NCBI RefSeq assembly: GCF_001552435.1
Contig: NZ_BCRE01000070.1
Location: 1 to 44,367 of the forward strand
DNA: 44,367 nucleotides
Direction of reading: 5' to 3'
From: Kribbia dieselivorans NBRC 106261
GTDB taxonomy: Bacteria; Actinomycetota; Actinomycetes; Actinomycetales; Dermatophilaceae
Below, piece after piece: positions 28,344-36,214 of the stretch (position 1 is its first letter; every line of letters begins with the position of its first letter). The notes beneath the pieces are model-generated. The model saw nothing but the letters and a program-made list of their open reading frames with translations. It was not told the DNA's origin and made no database searches. A program made the position numbers and the translations under genes.

Positions 28344-28679
28344 TCACGACTCCTGTTCGAGTAGTGCGTCGATGCGTTCGATGCGTCCGCGCCAGATGGC
28401 CTCGAGGTCGTCGAGCATCGAGGCCACGGAGCGAACCGCGGTGACGTCGCCGCTGGCCAGTTGCTGGCGGCCGGAGCGTCGTTTGTGGACCAACCCGGCG
28501 CGCTCGAGCACGGCGACATGCTTCTGCACGGCCGCGAAACTCATGTCGTAGGCGGAGGCCAGATCGGTGACCGAGTGCTCACCCGCCAACACCCGACGCA
28601 GGATGTCGCGCCGGGTGCGATCGGCCAGGGCGCCGAAGAGCGCGTCGGCCCGATCGTCGAGAACGGTGGGGGAAGTCAC
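28344..28679 (-). CDS. ArsR-family regulator
   Basis: The 111-aa regulator is a compact ArsR/SmtB-type winged helix: FGALADRTRRDILRRVLAGE, SVTDLASAYDMSFAAVQKHV (recognition helix region) and LERAGLVHKRRSGRQQ. No metal-binding Cys motif is present, which fits the non-metal subgroup paired with SRPBCC proteins. GTG at 28679 lies 6 nt after TATGTT, with TTGACA further upstream, so the message is probably leaderless. A short inverted repeat in the promoter suggests autorepression. Confidence 0.9.
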   Translation of the reverse strand: MTSPTVLDDRADALFGALADRTRRDILRRVLAGEHSVTDLASAYDMSFAAVQKHVAVLERAGLVHKRRSGRQQLASGDVTAVRSVASMLDDLEAIWRGRIERIDALLEQES

Positions 28680-28685
28680 CTCTCA

Positions 28686-28713
28686 AACATACAACCAACT
28701 GGTTTCATGTCAA
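28686..28713 (-). promoter_or_regulatory. Promoter of the arsR-SRPBCC operon
   Basis: On the minus strand a perfect TTGACA (28713-28708), a 16-bp spacer and TATGTT (28691-28686) predict a transcript that starts at the GTG codon at 28679. Confidence 0.75.
28693..28704. promoter_or_regulatory. Likely ArsR-family operator
   Basis: AACCAACTGGTT is an inverted repeat (AACCA-AC-TGGTT) placed exactly in the -35/-10 spacer, as expected for an autorepressor site. Confidence 0.6.
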
Positions 28714-28760
28714 GGGTGATGGGGTCGCCAAGGTGGCGATCGACGCTCCGGTGGTGAAGC

Positions 28761-30251
28761 TCAGGCGCCCCCGACCCAGGCGAGGCGGTCCTCACGTCGC
28801 GGGTCGTCGACGATCTCCGGCCCATCGGTGGCGAACCGGCGCGTGCGCCGATCGGTGACGTCGTACGGCATCCACCCCGGGTCGCCTTGGCCGGCGAACC
28901 GCACCCACGCCCCGTGCATCGCGTCGGCCAACTCCTGCGGAGCGCCGTCGCGGGTGAGGTTCGACGAGGACAGCGTGTCGAAGACAAAGGCCAGTTCGAT
29001 GGCATGGCAGGCCCCCAATCCGAGCAGCGGCGTGGCCCAGTCGAACTCGTAGGCGAACGTCGGGGCCTCGGCCCGCCCGGCCCGCGACTGCGCGATCCGG
29101 ATCGCCGGCTGCCGGAAGAGGAGGTCGGTGATGATCGCCGACAGGGTCGCATCCGGAGCCTCGTTCGGCCGGCGGGAGAGATAATCGCCCACCACCGGCG
29201 CAGGCACGCCCATCGCCCCGGCCATGATCGGCAGGGTTTCCGCGGTCACACGGTCGGCCAGCCCGAGCCCGATGCTCCACAGGTTGTATTCGTCGGCCGT
29301 CGTCCCGATGAGCAGCGGCACATCGCCGCCGGCACCCTCGGCGATGAGGGTCTCGGGCAGGCCATGGAGCAGGTCGCCGTCGATCGCCGGGATGACCGGC
29401 ATCATCGCGAAGCCGCCACGCAACAGGCTGGCCCCCCAGCGCTCGGGCCGGGGGTCGGTGGCGAGTTCGAGCGAGGCCGCACCCTGGGCGGTCAGCAGCG
29501 TCTCCGGGTCCACGGCACTCAGCGCCGCCGCCGTGGCCTCCACCCCGACCTTCTCCGCGACCGCCCGGGTGAACGTGGCCAGGTCCTCCGGCACACCGGC
29601 GCTCATCCCACCACCGGACTGGATGATGGCCTGCGTGAACAGCCCCAATGCGGCGGGCATCGCGAGCAGCGTCGCCACGCTCATCCCGCCGGCGGACTCC
29701 CCCATCACCGTGACGCGGCCCGGGTCTCCACCGAACGCCGCGATGTTGTCCTGCACCCACTGCAGCGCAAGCAGTTGATCGTGCAGCGCGAGGTTGGTCG
29801 GCGCATCCGGCAGGACCGGGAAGCCTGGCACGCCCAGCCTGTAATTCACGCCCACCAGGACCACACCGTCCCTGGCGAACGCCGCTCCGTCGTAGGTCGG
29901 GATGCTGTTGGCGCCACGCACGAAGGCACCACCGTGGATCCACACGATCACGGGCAGGTCGCCGGCGCCCGGATCGGGAGTCCACACGGACAGGTTGAGG
30001 TAGTCGTCGCCGGGCGACACCGAACTGGCCAGGATCCGCTCGATCGGCGCCGGGTAGGGCTGTTGGGGTGCGGTGGCGCGGTGCGCGGTCGCGTCCCACG
30101 TCCCGTCCCAAGGCGCGCGGGGCCGCGGCGCGGTGAATCGATCCGCGCCAACCGCGTTCTCGGCGAACGGAATACCCAGGAAGGCGGCGCCGCTCGCGGT
30201 GGCGACACCGCGCACCCGGCCGGACGTGGTCGTGACCTCAGGCTCGCTCAT
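28761..30251 (-). CDS. Type B carboxylesterase
   Basis: The 496-aa hydrolase is of the carboxylesterase/cholinesterase-like class (p-nitrobenzyl esterase type). It shows FLGIPFAEN near the N-terminus, the oxyanion-hole segment VIVWIHGGAFVRG, the nucleophile elbow VMGESAGGMS and an acidic catalytic residue probably in GTTADEYN. The catalytic His is probably in GACHAIELAFVFD. It has no signal peptide, so it is likely intracellular. I chose the ATG at 30251 because the family N-terminus begins there; the longer frame adds a Trp/Ser-rich stretch. CAGTAT 6 nt upstream could be a -10 of a leaderless transcript. Its start overlaps a DUF4386 remnant. Confidence 0.88.
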   Translation of the reverse strand: MSEPEVTTTSGRVRGVATASGAAFLGIPFAENAVGADRFTAPRPRAPWDGTWDATAHRATAPQQPYPAPIERILASSVSPGDDYLNLSVWTPDPGAGDLPVIVWIHGGAFVRGANSIPTYDGAAFARDGVVLVGVNYRLGVPGFPVLPDAPTNLALHDQLLALQWVQDNIAAFGGDPGRVTVMGESAGGMSVATLLAMPAALGLFTQAIIQSGGGMSAGVPEDLATFTRAVAEKVGVEATAAALSAVDPETLLTAQGAASLELATDPRPERWGASLLRGGFAMMPVIPAIDGDLLHGLPETLIAEGAGGDVPLLIGTTADEYNLWSIGLGLADRVTAETLPIMAGAMGVPAPVVGDYLSRRPNEAPDATLSAIITDLLFRQPAIRIAQSRAGRAEAPTFAYEFDWATPLLGLGACHAIELAFVFDTLSSSNLTRDGAPQELADAMHGAWVRFAGQGDPGWMPYDVTDRRTRRFATDGPEIVDDPRREDRLAWVGGA

Positions 30252-30420
30252 GCCGGAATACTGCCAGCCAGAGCAGCCATCCGAGAAGGACCACTTCACC
30301 GACGAAGGTGAACGAACTCACTTCGACCGCCGGGTCGGTGACGACCACCGAGACGATCGCATCGATGAGGTACCCGAGTCCGGCGATGGCGACCAGCACG
30401 GCGATCCATCGCGGAGCCCA
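30238..30420 (-). pseudogene. C-terminal remnant of a DUF4386 membrane protein
   Basis: The last 60 residues of this frame (RWIAVLVAIAGLGYLIDAIV, then FTFVGEVVLLGWLLWLAVFR) look like the two C-terminal helices of a DUF4386 protein. Upstream of about 30420 the frame becomes antisense to a TetR fragment. The N-terminal part of the gene is missing, so this is read as a decayed gene joined head-to-head with a decayed TetR gene. Confidence 0.6.
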
Positions 30421-30660
30421 CCGACGGGTTGTCGGCCCTGACGATGCGGTCCTTGGCCCGGGCGCTCGCCATCCAACCCATGTCGCTCTACCACCACGTG
30501 CGCGACAAGGGAGTGCTGCTGGACGGGCTCGTCGACACCGTGTTCGCCGAGATCGACACACCGCAGGTCGGAGCGCCGTGGCGACCGGAGCTCCGTCGAC
30601 GCTCGCTGTCGGCCCGCGACGCCCTGGGTCGACACCGAGCGGTTCGACACCGAGCGGTTC
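30421..30660 (+). pseudogene. TetR-family regulator remnant lacking its start and C-terminus
   Basis: The frame carries the recognition part of a TetR DNA-binding domain (LTMRSLARALAIQPMSLYHH, then LLDGLVDTVFAEIDTP and PWRPELRRRSLSARDALGRH). It then runs into 15-bp repeats at 30630-30659 and the end of the response-regulator gene. No start codon precedes the conserved part and the ligand domain is gone. A TTG at 30429 could start a short product, but a functional regulator is very unlikely. Confidence 0.65.
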
Positions 30661-30668
30661 GACACCGG
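30630..30668. repeat. 15-bp tandem repeat at the TetR remnant end
   Basis: CGACACCGAGCGGTT occurs at 30630-30644 and 30645-30659, with a partial third copy from 30660. It marks the right end of the decayed stretch between the esterase and the response regulator. Confidence 0.85.
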
Positions 30669-31361
30669 CTACTCCCCCGGCGTGACCAGCCCCGAGCGGT
30701 ACGCCATGGCGGCGATCTGCACCCGGTCCCGCAGACCGAGTTTCGTCAACAGCCGGGACACGTAGGTCTTGACGGTGGCCTCGCTGAGGAAGAGCTGCTC
30801 GGCGATCTCGCCGTTGGACAGGCCGTGGGCGACCAGCCGGGCCACCTCGATCTCACGGTCGGTCAGGTTGGTGAACGACTCCGGCAGCACCCCGGCGGGT
30901 GGGCGCGCCGTGAACTGGGTCAGCAGACGCGCAATGAGCGCCGGGGCGAGCATGGATTCCCCACGGCTGACGACCCGAACGGCGTGGACGAGGTCCTCCG
31001 GCGTGGCGTCCTTGAGCAGGAAGCCCGAGGCGCCGGCGCGCACCGCTTCGTAGACGTATTCGTCGAGGCTGAACGTCGTCAGCATGAGGACGCGTGGATG
31101 TGGCCCGACCAACTCCATGATGCGCCGCGTGGCCTCGACCCCGTCGAGCCTCGGCATCCGGATGTCCATGAGCACGACGTCGGGGTGATGCTCACGCACG
31201 AGTTCCACCGCCGCGATGCCGTCACCGGCCTCCCCGACCACCTCGAACCCGGCCCGTTCGAGGATGAGCCGAAAGCCCATCCGCACCAGGGACTGGTCAT
31301 CGACGATGACGACGGAGGTGCGTTGGGCCTCGCCCCCACCATCACGTTTCGACTGGCTCAT
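30669..31361 (-). CDS. NarL/FixJ-family response regulator
   Basis: The 230-aa regulator has an N-terminal receiver (VVIVDDQSLVRMGFRLILE; phospho-accepting Asp in DVVLMDIRMPRLDG; Lys in GFLLKD). The C-terminal LuxR helix-turn-helix is LTDREIEVARLVAHGLSNGE, then LFLSEATVKTYVSRLLTKLG. It should be phosphorylated by the histidine kinase encoded directly upstream, whose gene overlaps it by 4 bp. No membrane protein operon is adjacent to suggest the signal or the target. Confidence 0.94.
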   Translation of the reverse strand: MSQSKRDGGGEAQRTSVVIVDDQSLVRMGFRLILERAGFEVVGEAGDGIAAVELVREHHPDVVLMDIRMPRLDGVEATRRIMELVGPHPRVLMLTTFSLDEYVYEAVRAGASGFLLKDATPEDLVHAVRVVSRGESMLAPALIARLLTQFTARPPAGVLPESFTNLTDREIEVARLVAHGLSNGEIAEQLFLSEATVKTYVSRLLTKLGLRDRVQIAAMAYRSGLVTPGE

Positions 31362-32518
31362 ACGCCCTCCAATGGCAGGACCGCGCGAACCGTGAACCCG
31401 TGCCGGCCCGCCTCCGTCTCCAGCCGGCCCCCGAAGAGTGCGACCCGCTCCCGCATACCGATCAGCCCCAGGCCGGGTGGGTGTGAGGACTCGCGCGCCG
31501 GACCGGTGTCGCGAATCTCGATGTCCAGCGTGCTCTCGCCGAAGTCCACCGCCACACTCGCCCGTGTCGCCGCCGAGTGACGGTGCACGTTGGTCAACGC
31601 CTCTTGCACCACCCGGTACGCCGTCAGGTCGAGCCCGGCAGGCAAGGTCTCCGGTTCGCCGTTGATCCGCAGGTCGACCTCGAGACCGACGCTCCGGGCG
31701 GCCTGGACGAGATCGGCCAGGGCATCGATCCCGGGTCGACGCGCCACGTCGTGGGTCAGGTGGTCGGAGTCACGCAGCTTGCCGACGAGACGCCGCATCT
31801 CACCCAGGGCGCCCGAGCTCGTCGTGCGGATCGTCGTCAGTGCCTCCCGCGCGAACGCCGGGTCCTCCTCGACGACCTGCTCCGCGGCCCCGGCCTGGAC
31901 GGCGATGACCCCGATCGAGTGGGCCACGATGTCGTGCAGTTCTCGGGCGATCCGGGCCCGTTCGTCGACGATCGCTGCGATCTCGCGCTGCCGGGCGGTG
32001 GTCTCGGCGATGTGCGCGCGCACCGCCTCGGCCGCTGCCCGGTCCGCCGACACGCGCATCCCGTGGCCGACGAGCACCACCAGAACGAACAGCCCCCAGT
32101 GGTACACCAGCTCGGACGGGCTGTGCAGGGACGGGATGAAGACGTCCACCGTGGCGACCAGCACCGCGATGACGAGGACGCCGACCCAGCGATACCGACC
32201 CTGACCGTGGCGAGCCACGGAGTACAGCAGCGCAAGCATCGGCACCATCTGGCCGAAGAACAGCAGGTGGGAGGGACCGGTGCGGGTGATGAGCATGAGC
32301 AGCGGCCACACCAGGACCCCGGCCATGGCGAACCACGGGTGCGAGCGCCGCTGCGAGAGATGGACGGCGAACCAGATGACGCCGATGCTGCTGACGATGG
32401 TTGACCCATCGCCGATCCGCGAATCGAAGGGAACCCAGATCTCGAGCAGACCGAGAATCGCGAACAAGCAGGCGAGTGCCGTGTCGATCGCTCCCCCGCC
32501 CTTCTGCGCTCCCCTCAC
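31358..32518 (-). CDS. NarL-type sensor histidine kinase (HisKA_3)
   Basis: This 386-aa kinase has about six hydrophobic segments in its first 180 residues and no large extracytoplasmic domain. It may therefore sense membrane state or an intramembrane signal. A dimerisation/phosphoacceptor helix follows (IARELHDIVAHSIGVIAVQA, phosphorylated His in ELHDIV), then an ATPase domain ending in GLGLIGMRERVALFGG. GTG at 32518 is preceded at 7 nt by TAGATT, with ATGACG 17 bp upstream, so I prefer it to the ATG at 32554, which falls on the -35. It is the partner of the downstream response regulator. Confidence 0.9.
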   Translation of the reverse strand: MRGAQKGGGAIDTALACLFAILGLLEIWVPFDSRIGDGSTIVSSIGVIWFAVHLSQRRSHPWFAMAGVLVWPLLMLITRTGPSHLLFFGQMVPMLALLYSVARHGQGRYRWVGVLVIAVLVATVDVFIPSLHSPSELVYHWGLFVLVVLVGHGMRVSADRAAAEAVRAHIAETTARQREIAAIVDERARIARELHDIVAHSIGVIAVQAGAAEQVVEEDPAFAREALTTIRTTSSGALGEMRRLVGKLRDSDHLTHDVARRPGIDALADLVQAARSVGLEVDLRINGEPETLPAGLDLTAYRVVQEALTNVHRHSAATRASVAVDFGESTLDIEIRDTGPARESSHPPGLGLIGMRERVALFGGRLETEAGRHGFTVRAVLPLEGV

Positions 32519-32610
32519 GGGGGTCAATCTAGGGGAGACGCAAGAACTCGTCATCCGGTTGCCGAAACGCCTCAGGACGAATGACCCGTCAACGATCTAG
32601 GCTCCGCGGT

Positions 32611-33003
32611 GTGAAAGCTCCCAGCGCCTTCGTCGTCGCCTCCGGACTCGTCATCGACGAGGTCGGCCCGACACACGTCTCCGCCCATGCCGACTTCGGC
32701 CCCGACCAACACACCGATGAAGGAGTCGTGCACGGCGGGGTCTACGCCACGATCGTCGAGGCGGTCGCCGGTGCCGGCGCGACCGCCGCCGTGACCGACC
32801 GGGGCCAGTTCAGCGTAGGCGTGCACAACGCGACCGACTTCCTGCGCTCCATTTCATCGGGGCGCGCCCTCATCACGGGCGACGCGCTCCATCAGGGGCG
32901 CACCCAGCAGTTGTGGGAGGTCGTCATCACCGCCGAGGCCACCGGCAAGGTGCTCGCGCGGGGACAACTGCGGTTGCAGAACATCAGCCGATCCGCCGAC
33001 TGA
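32611..33003 (+). CDS. PaaI-type hotdog thioesterase
   Basis: The 130-aa protein is a small hotdog-fold thioesterase with the signature DFGPDQHTDEGVVHGGVYAT, in which VHGGVYAT holds the helix and the catalytic Asp/His region. It probably hydrolyses an aryl- or acyl-CoA ester. GTG at 32611 follows TAGGCT by 7 nt, suggesting a leaderless message; the ATG at 32581 would add ten Arg-rich residues. It is divergent from the histidine kinase gene. Confidence 0.85.
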   Translation: MKAPSAFVVASGLVIDEVGPTHVSAHADFGPDQHTDEGVVHGGVYATIVEAVAGAGATAAVTDRGQFSVGVHNATDFLRSISSGRALITGDALHQGRTQQLWEVVITAEATGKVLARGQLRLQNISRSAD

Positions 33004-33027
33004 ACCTCGGCGGACCGACCCGTCGGC

Positions 33028-33831
33028 TCAGCGGTGGCCGCTCAGTTGGGCCAGCCGCGTGGCGAGGGCGTCGACCATGGCTCCGGCGCGCTTGGGCGTG
33101 ATGCCCTCCTTGCGGTCCGTGGCGTGGCTGGCGACCGGGAGGACATCGACCGAGAGCTTGGCCCCGCCGGCCAGCGCGCGGAGGGCGTCGATCTTGTCTC
33201 CGAACGGCGATCCGCTGCCTGGGGAGTAGTAGTGCACCGCCTCGTCGAGGTCGTCGGCGTACAGGTCGGTCTTCGTCACCGCGATGACCAGCCAGATCGG
33301 CCTGTCGCGGCGGACCGCCATGGAGGCGATGCGGTGCGAGGTGATCGTCCAGTCCTCCAACTCGGCGGTGAGCAGTTCCTCCCGGGAGGCGCTCGCCGCT
33401 CCGGTCGTGCCGGCCGCTCGCCGGGGGGTCGCGTGACCGTAGGAGACGACGTGGATCACCCCGTCGACCGGCTCGTCGTGGAACACCTCGTCAAGGGCAC
33501 CCAGGCGGGTGGCGGCGTTGTCGCCGGGCACGACCCGGAACCGGAAGCCGAGTAGGCGCGAGGACCGGCGGGTACGACGCTCCATCACGGCCGAGCCCAC
33601 GTCGGAGGTGCCGGTGCTCGAAGACCGGCCGGTGAGTCGGTCGACGAGTTCCGTCTTGCCGACGCCGGTCATGCCGGTGACGGCCACCGTCGGGAAACGG
33701 TGGCGGAAGAGTCGGCTGAACCGCTCCGGCGCGGCCGCCAGCCCGGTGAGCACGCCGCCGGCCAGCGTGGCACCCACGGCGGCGCCGTTGATCGGCAGGA
33801 CCGCTCGGATTCGGTCGGTTGCGCGTGACAC
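33028..33831 (-). CDS. P-loop GTPase-like protein
   Basis: The 267-aa protein has a G-domain with the P-loop VAVTGMTGVGKTELVDRL near 48-65, a DGVIHVVSYG strand near 125 and AVTKTDLYADD near 185, the NKxD-like base motif. It begins with a hydrophobic segment (about 14-33) that could be an anchor. I do not recognise the exact family; some GTPases next to toxin or stress genes look similar. GTG at 33831 has GGAG 6 nt upstream. Confidence 0.75.
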   Translation of the reverse strand: MSRATDRIRAVLPINGAAVGATLAGGVLTGLAAAPERFSRLFRHRFPTVAVTGMTGVGKTELVDRLTGRSSSTGTSDVGSAVMERRTRRSSRLLGFRFRVVPGDNAATRLGALDEVFHDEPVDGVIHVVSYGHATPRRAAGTTGAASASREELLTAELEDWTITSHRIASMAVRRDRPIWLVIAVTKTDLYADDLDEAVHYYSPGSGSPFGDKIDALRALAGGAKLSVDVLPVASHATDRKEGITPKRAGAMVDALATRLAQLSGHR

Positions 33832-33944
33832 AGGTTCTCCTCGGCGATGGGCTGGGGTCGCGGGGCAGGGTCGAGCCTACGTTCCACCGCCAGAGAATCG
33901 CACACCTGCGGTCTGCTGGAAGGGAGACCAGGCTCGCCGATCAT

Positions 33945-33991
33945 CACATGTTGCCCACATGTTTACATGTGAAGAACATGCGATCTACCAT
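33945..33991 (+). promoter_or_regulatory. Promoter and operator of the vapBC-type operon
   Basis: TTTACA (33962-33967), an 18-bp spacer and TACCAT (33986-33991) lie 6 nt before the antitoxin ATG. A perfect palindrome CACATGT-TT-ACATGTG (33956-33971) covers the -35, and another CACATGT stands at 33945-33951. This is the expected layout for autorepression by the antitoxin. Confidence 0.7.
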
Positions 33992-33997
33992 GGGCCC

Positions 33998-34225
33998 ATG
34001 AGGATGATTCAGGTGCGCAATGTTCCCGAGGACGTGCACCGGCAGCTCAAGGCCCGCGCGGCGATGGAGGGAGTCTCGCTGTCCGAGCTCGCCCTCACCG
34101 AGCTCACACGCCTCCTGGAGCGACCTTCCCGGCGTGAGTTTCTGGACTTGGTGGCGTCCCGGGAGCCGGTGAGCGAGGGACCGTCCTCCGCCGAAGCTGT
34201 CGAGTTCGCCCGGTCGTCCGAGTGA
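33998..34225 (+). CDS. FitA/VapB-type ribbon-helix-helix antitoxin
   Basis: The 75-aa protein begins with a ribbon-helix-helix DNA-binding domain (MIQVRNVPEDVHRQLKARAA, then GVSLSELALTELTRLLERP). An acidic tail follows that would wrap the PIN toxin. The ATG at 33998 has TACCAT 6 nt upstream and no Shine-Dalgarno, so the mRNA is probably leaderless. Its stop overlaps the start of the toxin gene (GTGA). Confidence 0.87.
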   Translation: MRMIQVRNVPEDVHRQLKARAAMEGVSLSELALTELTRLLERPSRREFLDLVASREPVSEGPSSAEAVEFARSSE

Positions 34226-34623
34226 TCGTTCTCGATTCCTCGGCCGTGGTGGAGTGGCTCCTCGTCCGTCGGGGGGCAACCGCGGTCCGGGAGCGCCTGC
34301 GCGACCCAGCGGTGACGGCTCACGCTCCCTCCTTGCTGGGCGTCGAGGTTGTCGCCGCGCTCCGAGGTCTGGTCCTGGGCGGATACGCGAGCCCGGCCCG
34401 TGCGGCACTTGCCCTCTCCGACCTGACCTCCGCGGACATCGAGTTCTACGACCCCTCACCACTCCTCAACCGAGCATGGCAGTTGCGCGACAACCTGACC
34501 CCGTACGACGCCGTCTATGTCGCGCTCGCGGAGGTGCTGGGCGCCGTGCTTGTGACCGCGGACGCCCGCATCTCCCGAGCACCCGGCGTGCGTTGCGATG
34601 TTGACGTCATCGTGACCGACTGA
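34222..34623 (+). CDS. PIN-domain toxin (VapC/FitB-type RNase)
   Basis: The 133-aa protein is a PIN-domain RNase. The first acidic residue is Asp5 in IVLDSSAVVEWLL, the central ones are probably in LLGVEVVAALRG, and the last pair lies in LTPYDAVYVALAE and VTADARISRAPG. Free toxin should cleave RNA and slow growth; the upstream antitoxin should block it. GTG at 34222 overlaps the antitoxin stop, which couples their translation. Confidence 0.9.
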   Translation: MIVLDSSAVVEWLLVRRGATAVRERLRDPAVTAHAPSLLGVEVVAALRGLVLGGYASPARAALALSDLTSADIEFYDPSPLLNRAWQLRDNLTPYDAVYVALAEVLGAVLVTADARISRAPGVRCDVDVIVTD

Positions 34624-34662
34624 GGAGGACGTGAGGCTGTACGTGGACCGGGCTGCGTCGCT

Positions 34663-35586
34663 CTAGACCTGGGGCATGACCTCGCTGGCGATGAGGTCGA
34701 GGTGGTCGAGGTCGGCCATGTCGAGCATCTGCAAGTAGGTGCGCTGGCTGCCGATCTCGGCCCACTTTCCCAGGGTGTCGACCACCTCGGCCGGCGTGCC
34801 GCACAGCCCGTTGGTGCGCAGTTCATCGACGTCGCGGCCGATGGCCTCGGCGCGGCGCCGGATCTCCGTGTCGTCCTTCCCCACGCAGATGACCAGCGCG
34901 CTCGACCACACGAGGTCGGCCGGGTTGCGCCCCGCTTCGCTCAGGGCATCGCGCACGCGCCCGAACTGCCTCGTCGCCGTTTCCCGGGACACGAAGGGCA
35001 GGTTGAACTCGTCGGCGTAGCGGGCAGTCAACTGCGGCGTCCGTCGGCGGCCTTGGCCACCGATGAGGATTGGGATGTGCGGTTGCGTCGGCTTGGGCAG
35101 CGCCGGCGAGTCGGTGATGGGCCAGAGGGGACCGGGGTGGTTGAACTTCTCCCCCACCGGGGTGTTCCACAGCCCGGTGATGATCGCCAGCGCCTCCTCC
35201 AGCTGGTCGAAGCGACCGGCGTTGTCCGCGAACGGAATCCCATAGGCAGCATGCTCGGCCTCGAACCAACCGGCCCCGAAGCCGAACTCGACGCGCCCGC
35301 CGGACATCTCGTCGACCTGGGCGACGGTGGCGGCCAGCAGCCCCGGCAGTCGGAACGTCACCGAGGTCATCAACGTGCCCAGCCGGATCGTCGTCGTCTC
35401 GCGGGCGATGGCGCCCAGCGTGGTCCAGGTCTCGGTTGGACCGGGCAGCCCTTCGCGGCCCATGGCCAGCAGATGGTCGGAGCGGAAGAATGCCCCATAC
35501 CCGCACTCCTCCGCCCGTTGGGCAACGGCCAGTTGATCGGCATAGGTGGCGCCCTGCTGGGGCTCGACGAAGACGCGCAGATCCAT
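34663..35586 (-). CDS. LLM-class flavin-dependent oxidoreductase, F420-type
   Basis: The 307-aa protein is a luciferase-like monooxygenase-family TIM barrel. It opens with LRVFVEPQQGATYADQLAVA and has AFFRSDHLLAMGREGLPGPT, FGFGAGWFEAEH and HIPILIGGQGRRRTPQLTAR. The close match to actinobacterial TIGR03560-like members suggests coenzyme F420 rather than FMN; this is inference. The ATG at 35586 has AAGGAG 6 nt upstream. It is divergent from hemerythrin, with an FNR-type palindrome between. Confidence 0.88.
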   Translation of the reverse strand: MDLRVFVEPQQGATYADQLAVAQRAEECGYGAFFRSDHLLAMGREGLPGPTETWTTLGAIARETTTIRLGTLMTSVTFRLPGLLAATVAQVDEMSGGRVEFGFGAGWFEAEHAAYGIPFADNAGRFDQLEEALAIITGLWNTPVGEKFNHPGPLWPITDSPALPKPTQPHIPILIGGQGRRRTPQLTARYADEFNLPFVSRETATRQFGRVRDALSEAGRNPADLVWSSALVICVGKDDTEIRRRAEAIGRDVDELRTNGLCGTPAEVVDTLGKWAEIGSQRTYLQMLDMADLDHLDLIASEVMPQV

Positions 35587-35616
35587 GGTTTCTCCTTGAC
35601 GTGAGTTCGCCCCCAT

Positions 35617-35632
35617 CTTGACCTACGTCAAG
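35617..35632. promoter_or_regulatory. FNR/CRP-type palindrome upstream of hemerythrin
   Basis: CTTGAC-CTAC-GTCAAG is a perfect inverted repeat with FNR-box spacing (TTGAY-N4-RTCAA). It lies 79 bp before hemerythrin and 30 bp upstream of the LLM gene start. A CRP/FNR-family regulator responding to oxygen or NO is the natural reading. Confidence 0.6.
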
Positions 35633-35710
35633 GCGCCGATGCGCATCGTGCGATGGACTGGACTGTACGGACGGGACGACCCGACGTCCCGCCGGATCAG
35701 GGAGGCAGCA

Positions 35711-36154
35711 ATGTCCGAGCACCACGACCACCACCACGAGCATCACCACCACCATGGGTCTGCCGACCATCTCGACGCCGCCAGCGCCGAGCAGATCCGC
35801 GCCCACCACAAGGTCATGGTCGCCGATCTCGATCGGTTGAGCGCCGCCTACGTGGCCCAGCCCGATTCCTCGACTCGCGAGCCCCTGCTCACGTGGTTCC
35901 GTGAGGTCCTCGTGCCGCACGCCGCGGAGGAGGAGGTCTCGACGTACGCCGCGTGCGCAAAGATGCCCGAGGGGCGTCTGCTCATCGACGCGATGGTCCG
36001 CGAGCACGTGCTCATCCGGCGTCTCGTCGAGTTGGTCGGCACGACGACCGATCCGGTCGCCGCTGCGGCCTACGGACGGGCGGTGTTCGAGGCCTTCGAG
36101 AGCCACCAGCTCAAGGAGAACGAGATCATCTTGCCGCTGCTCCTGGAGGGGTGA
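35711..36154 (+). CDS. Hemerythrin HHE-domain protein with a His-rich N-terminus
   Basis: The 147-aa protein has a hemerythrin-like four-helix bundle. Candidate di-iron ligands are His in QIRAHHKVMVADL, VLVPHAAEEE, MVREHVLIRR and ESHQLKENEI. The first 15 residues, MSEHHDHHHEHHHHH, contain ten His, an unusual metal-binding tail. Such proteins bind O2 or NO, or protect Fe-S clusters. The ATG at 35711 has GGAGG 5 nt upstream. It faces the LLM oxidoreductase across an FNR-type site and converges on the CGNR gene. Confidence 0.9.
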   Translation: MSEHHDHHHEHHHHHGSADHLDAASAEQIRAHHKVMVADLDRLSAAYVAQPDSSTREPLLTWFREVLVPHAAEEEVSTYAACAKMPEGRLLIDAMVREHVLIRRLVELVGTTTDPVAAAAYGRAVFEAFESHQLKENEIILPLLLEG

Positions 36155-36158
36155 TCTG

Positions 36159-36214
36159 CCCGCCGACGTCGCCGGGCCGGAGCGTCGTTCTTCACGTTGT
36201 CGGGGTGACGGACC
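36159..36214. repeat. 56-bp dispersed repeat, copy A
   Basis: It lies between the hemerythrin and CGNR gene ends and about 5 differences separate it from copy B at 38423-38477. It includes the last 23 bp of the CGNR gene, encoding its terminal SVTPTT and stop. Confidence 0.9.
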
